46,359 nt of DNA from Ophiosphaerella korrae. Lineage: Eukaryota; Ascomycota; Dothideomycetes; Pleosporales; Phaeosphaeriaceae. Under the pieces are notes generated by a model. It was not told the DNA's origin, made no database searches, and was given only the letters and a program-made list of their open reading frames with translations. The position numbers were made by a program, and so were the translations under genes. Of the stretch, positions 20,818 through 30,330 are shown in pieces. Positions within the stretch are counted from its first letter, which is position 1. Every line of letters starts with the position of its first letter. The stretch is taken from positions 1-46,359 of the forward strand of contig JALNQF010000329.1 of the NCBI GenBank assembly GCA_028456385.1, given 5' to 3'.

Positions 20818-22577
20818 CTAGTAGAACTTAACTACTTAATCTATAACAAAGAAATACTAGTAATATATAAAGTATTTAAGTAATAGAAAGTATACTTACA
20901 AGGAGTAAAATACTAAATAAAGGTCTATATAGACTACAAGAACCTTATAAGATTTATAATAAATAAGGAACTATTATAATACTATATAAGATAGTAAGAA
21001 TACCTATTAACGTTTAATATAGAAATTATATATATAAAAGAGAAAAATAACTAATTTATAGACGCCCTTAGTAGAAGACTAGATTTATAGGAAGAAGTAA
21101 ATATAACTAGTATAGTTCTAGTTAAGAATAAAGAAGGATATCTAGTCCTAAATATACTAAAAATAGCTATAATACTTAAAAGAACAAGTAGTAAGCTAGA
21201 TAAATAGATCTAGAAAGTAATATACAAAGTATCTAAAGAAATAGAAAAACTTAAAACCTAAGAAGGACTTATATAAGTATATAGAAGAATATATATTCTA
21301 AAAAAGATTTAAAAAGAATTTATACGATAATTCTACAAATTACTAGTATATAGTTACTAAGGTATTAACAAAATATTAGATAGACTTTTAAGAGACTATT
21401 ATATCTTAAAGGTAAGATAACTAGTAATAGAAGTACTACAAGACTATATAGAATACTAGAGAAATAAGTATAATAGATACGTACTATATAGAATACTATA
21501 ACTAGTAGAAGTACTAGAATAACTATAGAAAGTTATTATAATAGACTTTATTACAAAGCTACTAAAGTCTAAAGACCTAATATTAGGAGTTAAATACAAT
21601 AGAATCCTAATAATTATAGATAAACTTATAAAGTACTTATACTTTAGACTATATAAAGAGAAAAGTAGGATAGAAGTTACTATATACTAGGTTCTAGGAA
21701 CTATAATTAGTTAATATAGACTACTAGACAAGATTATTATAGATAGAGATATACAATTTATATTAAAATTATAGGGAATAATAATAGCGTAATTAGGAAT
21801 TAGATACGTAATATCTATAGTATACTATCTATAGATAGACAGATAATTAGAACGTATAAATTAAATAGTAGAATAGTACTTAAGATACTACTTTAACTAT
21901 AACTAGAATAACTAGGTATAGTTACTACTTATAGCACAGTTAGTATATAACAGCGCAAAGAACGTAGTAATAAGAGTATTACTCTTCTTTATAAACTATA
22001 GATTTAAACCTAATATATACTAGATACGAAGAAATTAAATATCTTAGTCTCTAAGAGGAGAAAACTTTACTAATAGACTTAAGAACATATATAATTAATT
22101 AAGACAGGACGTAGAATTCCTATATAATTAAATAGTAAAATATTATAATAAAAAGTATAAATAGGGACCTTAATTTAGAGAGAGAGAAAAAGTATAGTTA
22201 GTACAAAAAAATATTAAGAGTAAATAGCCTAGCTTAAAACTAGACTACGTTAAGATAAGACTATATAAAATTAAGAAAGAAGTTACACTAGTTATATTTA
22301 AACTTAAGCTACTAAATAAAATAAAGATACACCTAACATTCTACGTAGTACTACTTAAGATAGTACTACAAAACATAGAACTACTAGTATATAAAGTAGA
22401 TACGTATAGAGAATAAGAAGAATAAGAAGTTAAAAAAATCCTAGTACACTAGTTCTATAATAGAAAGAACTACTATTTAGTTAAATAGATAGAAATAGGT
22501 AAAAAAGGATAACTATAAGAAAAAATATAGGAACTAGAGGATAATCTTAATTACTTTAAGAAACTAGAAGAGTTCTA
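20818..22577 (+). pseudogene. pol: ChrB RNase H end, integrase and chromodomain (B3)
   Basis: After LTR-C the frame resumes at V-E-L-N-Y-L-I-Y-N-K-E-I-L. Integrase: Y-K-L-L-V-Y-S-Y-stop-G-I and D-Y-I-E-Y fit the H-x3-H / C-x2-C zinc finger (about 21330-21450). The core has D-R-D at 21742-21750 and L-E-R-I-N with the Glu at 21850-21852, so two catalytic acids survive. GPY/F module is at about 22160-22370. Chromodomain at 22427-22577 reads N-Y-Y-L-V-K-stop-I and L-E-D-N-L...K-K-L-E-E-F. TAA/TAG interruptions remain. Confidence 0.9.
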
Positions 22578-23252
22578 AAATTAAAAACCTCTAGAATGCC
22601 TAGTAGTAAACTAAGAGAACTAACATTACTAATAATAGATAAAGAGATAATAAGAACGTCTAATATATAATCTACTATAATAAACGCCTTATCTAAGTCT
22701 AGCTTAGCTTCTAGAGCTACTAACTATTTAGCTAATTTCTTATTATTTAAGGCCTTTATCTTATAAAGACAAGAGAGATAAGCTTAATTCTTTACTAGCT
22801 TACTCTACGTAAGCTCCTAGATACGCTTATACTTAGCTTTAGCCTCTATAATTTAAGATAGTAATTTCTCTTAAGTCTAGTTAATAGCTTTCCCTATTAT
22901 TATTAAGCCTAGACGCAAGAATAAGTATAATAAACGTACACTTAGAAAGAGAAATACTAGATACGTTATAAGAACTACGTATATTTATATAAATATATAC
23001 CTTATAAGCCTTACTATTATTTATAGAAATAATATAAGGAAGAGACTTAGAGTTTAATTTAAGAGAAGCGTAATAAAAATAAAGAAATATTTTAATACTA
23101 TTACGTAATACGTAATTAGTAAGAAGATAGTAATAGCGTGTAGATAAAATAGGTATAAGAGAGGATAAAGAACTCTATATTAATAAAGAAACTAGACTAA
23201 TAACTTTAGCTCTAGGATAGATAATTAAGAATCTACCTAGAAGAGGAGATAG
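22578..23252 (+). pseudogene. ChrB C-terminal extension and polypurine tract (B3)
   Basis: The chromodomain frame continues from L-E-E-F with only TAA/TAG breaks for about 225 codons. It ends T-R-L-I-T-L-A-L-G-stop-I-I-K-N-L-P-R-R-G-D-S, where the last codons are the polypurine tract (23240-23252), and goes on into the LTR as I-I-G-V-I-E-G-I-K-I-E-L. No known domain is recognised; the middle has Leu-rich segments (Y-L-S-L-A...L-L-E-L-L-T). Confidence 0.65.
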
Positions 23253-23682
23253 TATTATAGGCGTAATAGAAGGAATTAAGATAGAGCTAATTAATCCTAA
23301 CTTAGGTGCTAACAAAGTATAGGACAAGTAGGGTAACAATCTCGATTAAGAGACTGTATATAACTAAAACACCTAGGGTAATCTATAATCTATAGACTCT
23401 TAGTATTAATAGATTATAGATTAGAGTAATCTATAATCTATTAGTCTTTGTAACTATAGATTATAGATTATATTAAGTATATAGTTAGTAAGGATATATA
23501 TTATTAAGATAGTATTAGTAATTTAATCCTTTAACTATAGAACGCTAATACAAGATAGTTATAAAATATCTTCTATTATTTATAGTTATTATAGACCCTA
23601 ATACGAACTTTTACTATTACTTTGTAATCTACTAACCCCTACTAGACAAGTACTTATAGTTAATAATAGGAGGCCTATAACA
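23253..23682 (+). repeat. ChrB 3' LTR of B3 (430 bp)
   Basis: It runs from TATTATAGGCG (RIP form of TGTTATAGG) to CCTATAACA, so the termini are inverted over 9 bp. It contains the inverted AATCTATAATCT block and TTAGTAAGG near 23486-23494. It is followed by CTAGT and the RNase H of B4. Confidence 0.92.
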
Positions 23683-25719
23683 CTAGTAGAGCTTAACTAC
23701 TTAATCTATAATAAAGAAATACTAGCAATCTATAAAGTATTTAAATAATAGAGAGTATACCTATAAAAAGTAAAGTACTAGACAAAAGTCTATATAGACT
23801 ATAAGAATCTTATAAGATTTATAATAAATAAAGAACTATTATAATACTATATAAGATAGTAGGAATTCCTATTAATATTTAACCTAGAAATTATATATAT
23901 AAAAGAGAAAGATAACTAATTTATAGATACTCTAAGTAGAAGACTAGACTTATAAAAAGAAGTAAGCGTAACTAGTATAGTTCTAGTTAAGAATAAAGAA
24001 GAATATTTAGTCTTAAATATACTTAAAATAGCTATAACACTTAAAAGAAAAAGTAGTAAGCTAAATAAATAGATTTAGAAAGTAATATAAGAAATATCTA
24101 AAGAAATAGAGAAACTAGAAATCTAAAAAGAACTTATATAAGCCTATAGAAGAATATATATTTTAAAAAAGATCTAGAAAGAATTTATATAGTAATTCTA
24201 TAAATTACTAGTATATAGATACTAAAGTATTAAAAAAATATTAGATAGATTACTATAAGACTACTATATCCTAAAAGTAAGATAACTAGTAATAGAAATA
24301 CTAAGAGACTATATAGAATACTAAAAGAATAAGTATAGTAGATATATACTATATAAGATACTATAACTAGTAAAAGTACTAGAATAACTATAAGGAGTTA
24401 TTATAATAGACTTTATTATAAAGTTACCTAAGTCTAGAGACCTAATATTAAGAGTTAAGTATAATAGAATCTTAATAATAGTAGATAAACTTATAAAGTA
24501 TTTATACTTTAGACTATATAAAAAGAAAAGTAGGATAGAAGTTACTATATACTAAGTCCTAGGAACTATAATTAGTTAATATAGACTACTAGACAAAATT
24601 ATTATAGATAATAATATAAGATTTATATTAAAACTATAGAGAATAATAATAGCGTAATTAGGAATTAAATATATAATATCTATAGTATACTACCTATAAA
24701 TAGATAGATAGTTAGAATAAATAAATTAGATAGTAGAATAGTACTTAAGATACTACCTTAACTACAACTAGAATAATTAGGTATAGTTACTACCTATAGT
24801 ATAGTTAGTATACAATAGTGTAAAGAATATAGTAATAAGAGTATTACTCTTTTTTATAAACTATAGATTTAACCCTAATATATATAGAATACTAAGATTA
24901 GAAATATCTTAGTCTTTAAGAAGAGAAAACTTTACTAATAGACTTAGAGATATATATAATTAATTAAAATAGGACGCAGAATTCCTATATAATTAAATAG
25001 CTAAGTACTATAATAAAAAATATAAAAAGAGACCCTAATTTAGAAAAGGAGAAAAAGTATAGTTAGTATAAAAAAATATTAAGAGTAAACAACCTAGTTT
25101 AAAACTAGACTACGTTAAGATAAGACTATATAAAGTAAAAAAAGAAGTTACGCTAGTTATATTTAAACTAAAGCTACTAAATAAAATAAAGATATACTTA
25201 ATATTCTATATAGTACTACTTAAGATAGTACTATAAAACGTAGAACTACTAGTGTATAAAGTAGATACGTATAGAGAATAAGAGAAATAAGAAGTTAAGA
25301 AAATCCTAGTATATTAGTTCTATAATAAGAAGAACTACTACCTAGTAAAATAGATAGGTATAGACAAGAAAAGGCAACTATAAGAAGAAATATAGGAACT
25401 AGAAGAAAACCTTAACTACTTTAAGAAACTAGAGAACTTCTAAAGTTAAAACTTTCTAGAACGCCTAGAAGTAAACTAAGAAAACTAATATTACTACTAT
25501 TAAATAGAGAGGCGATAGAAACGCCTAATATAGGACCTACTATAACAATATTAAACGCCTTATCTAAGTCTAGCTTAGCTTCTAGAGCTACTAACTACTT
25601 AGCTAATTTCTTATTATTTAGCGCCTTTATCTTATAAAGATAAGAGAGATAAGCTTAATTTTTTACTAGCTTACTCTACGTAAGCTCCTAGATCTACTTA
25701 CGCTTAGCTTTAGCCTTTA
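23683..25719 (+). mobile_element. ChrB copy B4, RNase H to C-terminal extension
   Basis: It begins at CTAGTAGAGCTTAAC in RNase H, directly after the B3 LTR end, so B3 inserted here. It ends at 25719 in the C-terminal extension, where the B5 5' LTR starts; CTTTA (25715-25719) is the likely left target duplication of B5. The left half of B4 is not next to B3 and is probably deleted or represented by B1. Confidence 0.85.
23683..25719 (+). pseudogene. pol: ChrB RNase H end, integrase, chromodomain, extension start (B4)
   Basis: RNase H end is at 23683-23960. Integrase is at about 24150-25230 with the same layout as B3, more heavily mutated; the D-R-D codons read D-N-N (24606-24614) and the L-E-R-I-N Glu is followed by a stop. 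Chromodomain is at 25291-25441, then about 280 bp of extension until B5 cuts in. Confidence 0.85.
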
Positions 25720-25816
25720 TATTACAATAGTAATAAGAAAACTATAGATAGAACTAATTAGTCCTATAATAATAGACTTAGACTTATATAACTCTAAGGA
25801 AAATAAACTTAATTAG
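25720..25816 (+). repeat. B5 5' LTR, piece 1
   Basis: Starts TATTACAATAG, the RIP form of the ChrB LTR start, and ends in ATTAG (25812-25816), the left target duplication of the solo ChrA LTR. Confidence 0.85.
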
Positions 25817-26158
25817 TATAAGGGAGTTATCCCTTATACCTCTTATTTTCGCACTAATATTAGTAAGTTTACAACTTACTAATATTGCAAACTTACTAAC
25901 ATTATAAACTTACTAACATGTTAGTAAGTTTACAACTTACTAACATCGCAAACTTACTAACATTGCAAACTTACTAATATATTAGTAAGTTTACAACTTA
26001 CTAATATTTAACTACCTTTCTACTTTTAGTTAGCGCTTAGTAAGCTACTAGGTATATATACCTAGTACTTACTTAGATAGCTTTATCTACTATTTACTCT
26101 TTTTAGTTAATTATTAAAACTACTTTATTAAGTTATCTTACGTAAAGTCTACTTTATA
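25817..26158 (+). repeat. Solo ChrA LTR (342 bp) with ATTAG target duplication
   Basis: It starts TATAAGGGAG and ends CTTTATA. ATTAG lies on both sides (25812-25816 and 26159-26163). Removing it restores ChrB LTR sequence (ACTTAATTAGGAAGC; B2 has the same junction uninterrupted). No ChrA internal sequence is present, so it arose by LTR-LTR recombination. It is 127 bp longer than the LTR at 8195-8409, mainly through two extra 61-bp repeat units. Confidence 0.95.
25859..26005 (+). repeat. 61-bp hairpin repeat array in the ChrA LTR
   Basis: ATTAGTAAGTT-TAC-AACTTACTAAT, an 11-bp-stem hairpin, occurs at 25859-25883, 25920-25944 (with GTTAG...CTAAC ends) and 25981-26005, exactly 61 bp apart. Between them lie two 17-bp direct repeats (AT(T/C)GCAAACTTACTAAC type). 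The ChrA-1 3' LTR has a single unit near 8234-8256. Confidence 0.9.
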
Positions 26159-26163
26159 ATTAG

Positions 26164-26398
26164 GAAGCTATATATAATTAGGATACCTAGGGTAATCTAT
26201 AATCTATAGACTCTTAGTATTAGTAGATTATAGATTAAGATAATCTATAATCTATTAGTCTTAGTAACTATAGATTAATAGATTATAATAAGTATATAGT
26301 TAGTAGTAATATATATTGTTAGGATAGTATTAGTAATTTAATTATTAACTACAAGCGATAACATTAAGATAGTTATAAAATATCTTCTATTATTATTA
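26164..26398 (+). repeat. B5 5' LTR, piece 2
   Basis: Continues the ChrB LTR after the solo ChrA LTR and ends at TATTA (26394-26398), the left target duplication of B6. Includes the AATCTATAATCT / AGATTATAGATT block at about 26194-26285. Confidence 0.9.
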
Positions 26399-26825
26399 TA
26401 TTATAGGTGTAATAGAAGAAATCGAGATAGAACTAATTAGTCTTAATCTAAGCGCTAACGAAGTATAGGACGAGCAAGGTAACGACCTTAATTAGGAAAC
26501 TACATATAACTAGGATACCTAGGTTAATCTATAATCTATAGACTCTTAGCGTTAATAGATTATAGATTAAGATAATCTATAATCTACTAGCCTTAGTAAC
26601 TATAGATTATAGATTACGATAAGTATATAGTTAGTAAGATACGTATTATTAGGATAGTATTAGCAATTTAATCTATTAACTACAGAACGCTAATACAAGA
26701 TAGTTGTAAAATATCTTCTATTATTTATAGTTATTGTAGATCTTAACGCGAGCTTTTGTTATTACCTCTTAATCTACTAACTCTTTTTATAGGCGCCTAT
26801 AGTTAACGATAGGTAGCCTATAATA
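26399..26825 (+). repeat. ChrB 5' LTR of B6 (427 bp)
   Basis: Starts TATTATAGGTG, ends CCTATAATA. Contains a perfect 16-bp inverted repeat (26524-26539 with 26555-26570, 15-nt loop) and a second 12-bp pair (26574-26585 with 26604-26615). Confidence 0.95.
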
Positions 26826-27731
26826 CCTTGCTAATTTAGTTATTATAAGAAGCGAAGTATAAGTAATATATAGTCTAGCTAATATAATAGTAGAAAGTTT
26901 AACTAAATAATTAAGTAAAGCCCCTAGGAGTAGTCCTAAAATAGATAGTACTATATAGGAAATAATTAAAGGTTGTCTAAACTAACTAATTAATAATAAA
27001 GAAGATATAAAAATAGTAATTAACGCCCTAGAAACGTAGAACAAGGAACTACAAAATTACGCAAAACAAAACAAGGTATAAATTAAAGCTATTATCTAAG
27101 GATAGAATTAGATAGAATTAATTACCTAAAGATTAGAAATAAGTATAACAAAGAAACTACTAAAGATACCTATCCTTAAGAAGTTTAATAGAATAAGGGA
27201 GAAACTAAGACCCTTTATTATATTAGTATAACTATAGATAGATATATAAGTACTATACTTTAATATAGAAAAAAAGAAGGTAATATATATTAGATTATAC
27301 CTTAAAGAAGACGTAATAAGGTAGTATAAACTCTACTAGATAGATTATATAATATATTCTCTAATAACCTAGAAAGATAAAACTAGAGCTATTTTTAGAA
27401 GTTATAAGTACTTTACTAAATAAATAAGAGTAGCGTTTAGAGATATAGACGTTACCTAATAAGCTAAAGAGTAACTAGAAAAGCTTATATAGAATTAGAG
27501 TATTCCTAAGTACGTATTATAGTTTAAATAGCTATTATAAAATATAGAATAGAATAAGTTAGCTTTAATATTACGATTTAAATAAAGACTTAACTCTAAG
27601 ATCTAATATAAGATAATATATATAGAGAAACTAAAGATACTAGAAGCTTTAAAGTAATAGGTAATATAAATTAATAATAATCTTTAAGAATAGAAGAAGA
27701 ATAAATATAGAGGTTATACCTAGAACTATAA
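26826..27731 (+). pseudogene. gag: ChrB gag of B6, 5' part
   Basis: Begins with the primer site (CCTTGCTAATTTAG) and runs through the capsid core (about 27380-27610, with V-A-F-R-D-I-D-V-T at 27431-27457). It is interrupted at TATAA (27727-27731) by B7 and resumes at 33460. Confidence 0.87.
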
Positions 27732-28162
27732 TGTAATAGGCCTCCTATCGTCGACTATAGGTACCTATCTTAGAAGGGTTAGTAGATTATAAGGTAATAA
27801 CAAAAGTTTGTGTAGAGATCTACAATAACTATAAATAATAGAAGATATTTCGCAACTGTCTTGTATTAGCGTTCTATAGTTAAAGGATTAAATTACTAAT
27901 ACTATCTTAATAATACGCGTTATTACTAACTATATACTTATCCTAATCTGTTAATCTATTACTGCCAAGAATAATAGATCGTAGATTACCTTAATCTATA
28001 ATCTATTAATGCTAAGAGTCTATAGATTATAGATTACCCTAGGTATCCTAATTATATGTAGTTTCCTAATCAAGTTTGTATTCTTTATATTTGTAAGAAC
28101 TTAATCCTTTAGTCGTAAGGCTAATTAGTTCTATCTGTATTTCTCTTGTTACTATCGTAATA
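27732..28162 (-). repeat. ChrB 3' LTR of B7 (431 bp)
   Basis: From TGTAATAGG to TCGTAATA on the + strand. TG is intact at this end. The differences from its partner at 33024-33454 that I compared are C/T or G/A. Confidence 0.93.
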
Positions 28163-28846
28163 CTATCCCCTCCTCTAGGCAGGTCCTTGTTTATCTATCC
28201 TAGAGCTAAAGTTATTAACTTACTTTCTTCGTTAATTTCTAGTTCTTTATTACTCTCTATAGTTATTTCTTCTATATGTTGTTAATATCTTCTTACTAAT
28301 TGCGTGTTGCGTAATAGTATTAAAATGTTTCCTTGTTCTCGTTGTACTTCCTCTAAGTTAAATCCTAAGTATCTTCCTTATATAGTTTCTACAAACAATA
28401 GTAGGGCTTACGAGGTATGTATTTGTGCAAATATTTGTAGTTCCTACAACGTGTCTAGTGTCTCTCTTGTAGAGTGTATATTTATTATACTTATTCTTAC
28501 ATCTAGGCTTAATAATAATAGGGAGAGCCGTTAACTAGGCTTAAGAGAAATTACTATCTTAAATTGTAGAGGCTAAAGCTAAGTGTAAGTAGATCTAAGA
28601 GCTTGCGTAGAGTAAGCTAGTAGAGAATTAAGCTTATCTCTCTCGTCTTTACAAGACGAAGGCGCTAAATAATAAAAAATTAGCTGTGTAGTTAGTAGCT
28701 CTAGAAGCTAAGCTAGACTTAGATAAGGTATTTAGTGTTGCTGTAGTAGGTCCTACGTTAGGCGCTCCTATCGCCTCTCTATCTAGCAATAGTAATGTTA
28801 GTTCTCTTAGTTTACTACTAGGCGTTCTAGAGGGTTTTAACTTTAG
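28163..28846 (-). pseudogene. ChrB C-terminal extension and polypurine tract (B7)
   Basis: Element-sense frame from the chromodomain continues in frame for about 225 codons to D-L-P-R-G-G-D-S, whose codons are the polypurine tract (28163-28176), then into the LTR (I-T-I-V-T-R-E-I). Charged segments are visible (L-E-E-V-Q-R-E-Q-G-N-I-L, I-E-S-N-K-E-L-E-I-N-E-E-S-K). Only TAA/TAG break it. A 76-codon open frame on the + strand (28304-28534) lies antisense to this region and is judged a shadow. Confidence 0.65.
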
Positions 28847-29000
28847 AAGTCTTCTAGTTTCTTAGGGTAGTTAAGGTTGTCCTCTAGTTCTTATATTTCT
28901 TCCTATAGTTGTCCTTTTTTATCTATACCTATCTATTTTACTATGTAGTAGTTCCTACTATTATAGAACTAGTATACTAGGATTTCTTTAACTTCCTATT
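28847..29000 (-). pseudogene. pol: ChrB chromodomain (B7)
   Basis: Element-sense reading I-L-V-Y-stop-F-Y-N-S-R-N-Y-Y-I-V-K-stop-I-G, then E-L-E-D-N-L and K-K-L-E-D-F. Degenerate chromodomain fit, in frame with the extension. Confidence 0.68.
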
Positions 29001-29775
29001 CTTCTTGTTCTCTATACGTATCTACTTTGTACACTAGTAGTTCTACGTTTTGTAGTACTATCTTAAGTAGTACTACGTAGAAAGTTAAGTATATTTTTAT
29101 TTTGTTTAGTAGCTTTAATTTAAATATAACTAGTATAACTTCTTTCTTAATTTTGTATAGTCCTATCTTAACGTAGTCTAGTTTTAAGCTTAGTCTCTTA
29201 CTCTTAATATTTTTTTTATACTAACTATACTTTTTCTCTCTCTCTAAATTAGGGTCCTTCTTTATACTTTTTATTGTAGTACTTAGCTATGCGATTATAT
29301 AGGAATTCTACGTCCTATCTTAGTTAATCTTGTATATTTTTAAGTCTGTTAGCGAAGTTTTCTCCTCTTAGAGACTAAGATATCTAGTTTCTTAGTATCT
29401 AGTATATATTAGGCTTAAATCTATAGTTTGCGAAGAAAAGTATTACTCTTATTACTATATTCTTTACGCTGTTATATACTAGTTGTACTATAAGTAGTAG
29501 TTGTACCTAGTTATTCTAGTTATAATTAAGGTAGTATCTTAGGTATTATTCTACTATCTAATTTATACGTTCTAATTGTCTATCTATTTATAGGTAGTAT
29601 GCTGTTAACATTATATATTTAATTCCTAATTATACTATTATTATTTCCTATAGTTTTAATATAAATCTTACGTCTCTATCTATAATAATCTTATCTAGTA
29701 GTCTGTATTAGCTAATTACAGTTCCTAGAACCTAGTATACTACAACTTCTATTCTACTTTTCTCTAGTACTTTAT
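29001..29775 (-). pseudogene. pol: ChrB integrase, C-terminal part (B7)
   Basis: GPY/F module and the distal half of the core are present. The zinc finger and the first part of the core are deleted. The deletion junction is at about 29770-29780. Confidence 0.82.
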
Positions 29776-30330
29776 ATACGTGTTATACGTGTTCTTCCTC
29801 TATTTCTAAAAATATAAGGATGTTATCTAGGTATATAAATGTAAATACGTCTAAGTACTCTCTTAGTACTATATTAATCCTTTCTTAGAATGCTACTAGT
29901 GCGTTTGTTAAGCTAAACAGTATAACTAGATATTTGTATAGTCTATACTATGTTCTAAACGCTATCTTCTATTTATCTCCTTTTTTAATTCTAATCTAGT
30001 AGTACGCGTTCTAAATATCTAGTTTTATAAAGATTCTTGCTCTTTGTAATCTATCTTATATTCTATCTATTTGTAGTAATAGGTATTAGTTCTTGTTTGT
30101 AATTGCGTTAGTTTTCTTAAAATCTACGTAAGGTCTCTTATTACTTATTCCCTTTTTATCTACAAATATAAGTCTATATACTACTAAGGATTTAGATTCC
30201 TTTATCTATCCCTTTTTTATTGTATTCTAGATAAATGTTTATTTAATTTTAGACTCTTCTTCTATTTTCTAGTAGACTAGGCTCTATCCTACGTCTTTAC
30301 CTTCTACTAGTTCTATCGCTAGGTCCTATA
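29776..30330 (-). pseudogene. pol: ChrB reverse transcriptase, N-terminal part (B7)
   Basis: Keeps the palm up to Y-L-D-N near 29820-29831 and about 20 more codons (L-E-I-E-E-E-H-V then Y-K-V-L-E-K). The thumb and all RNase H are gone. The frame passes from E-K directly into S-R-I-E-V of integrase. Confidence 0.85.

Larger units (their letters stand above)
17572..23682 (+). mobile_element. ChrB copy B3, 5'-truncated, carrying the LTR-C solo LTR
   Basis: It starts inside the gag capsid and runs through pol to a complete 3' LTR (23253-23682). LTR-C interrupts the RNase H at 20564-20817. The right edge is exactly the LTR terminus, followed by CTAGT and the RNase H of B4. B3 is the best copy for reading the integrase, because many Gln, His and Asp codons survive. 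Confidence 0.92.

Noticed and set aside
26164..26860. Apparent tandem ChrB elements sharing one LTR
   Set aside because: At first the LTR near 26.5 kb seemed to have internal sequence on both sides. Placing the LTR start at TATTATAGG beside the polypurine tract, together with the TATTA duplications, shows B6 inserted into the B5 LTR.
28304..28534. 76-codon open frame on the + strand with a possible GTG start
   Set aside because: It is antisense to the C-terminal extension of B7. The sense frame is the one that joins the chromodomain and stays in register between diverged copies. CpA-directed RIP makes stops mostly at Gln and Trp codons of one strand, so antisense frames can stay open by chance.
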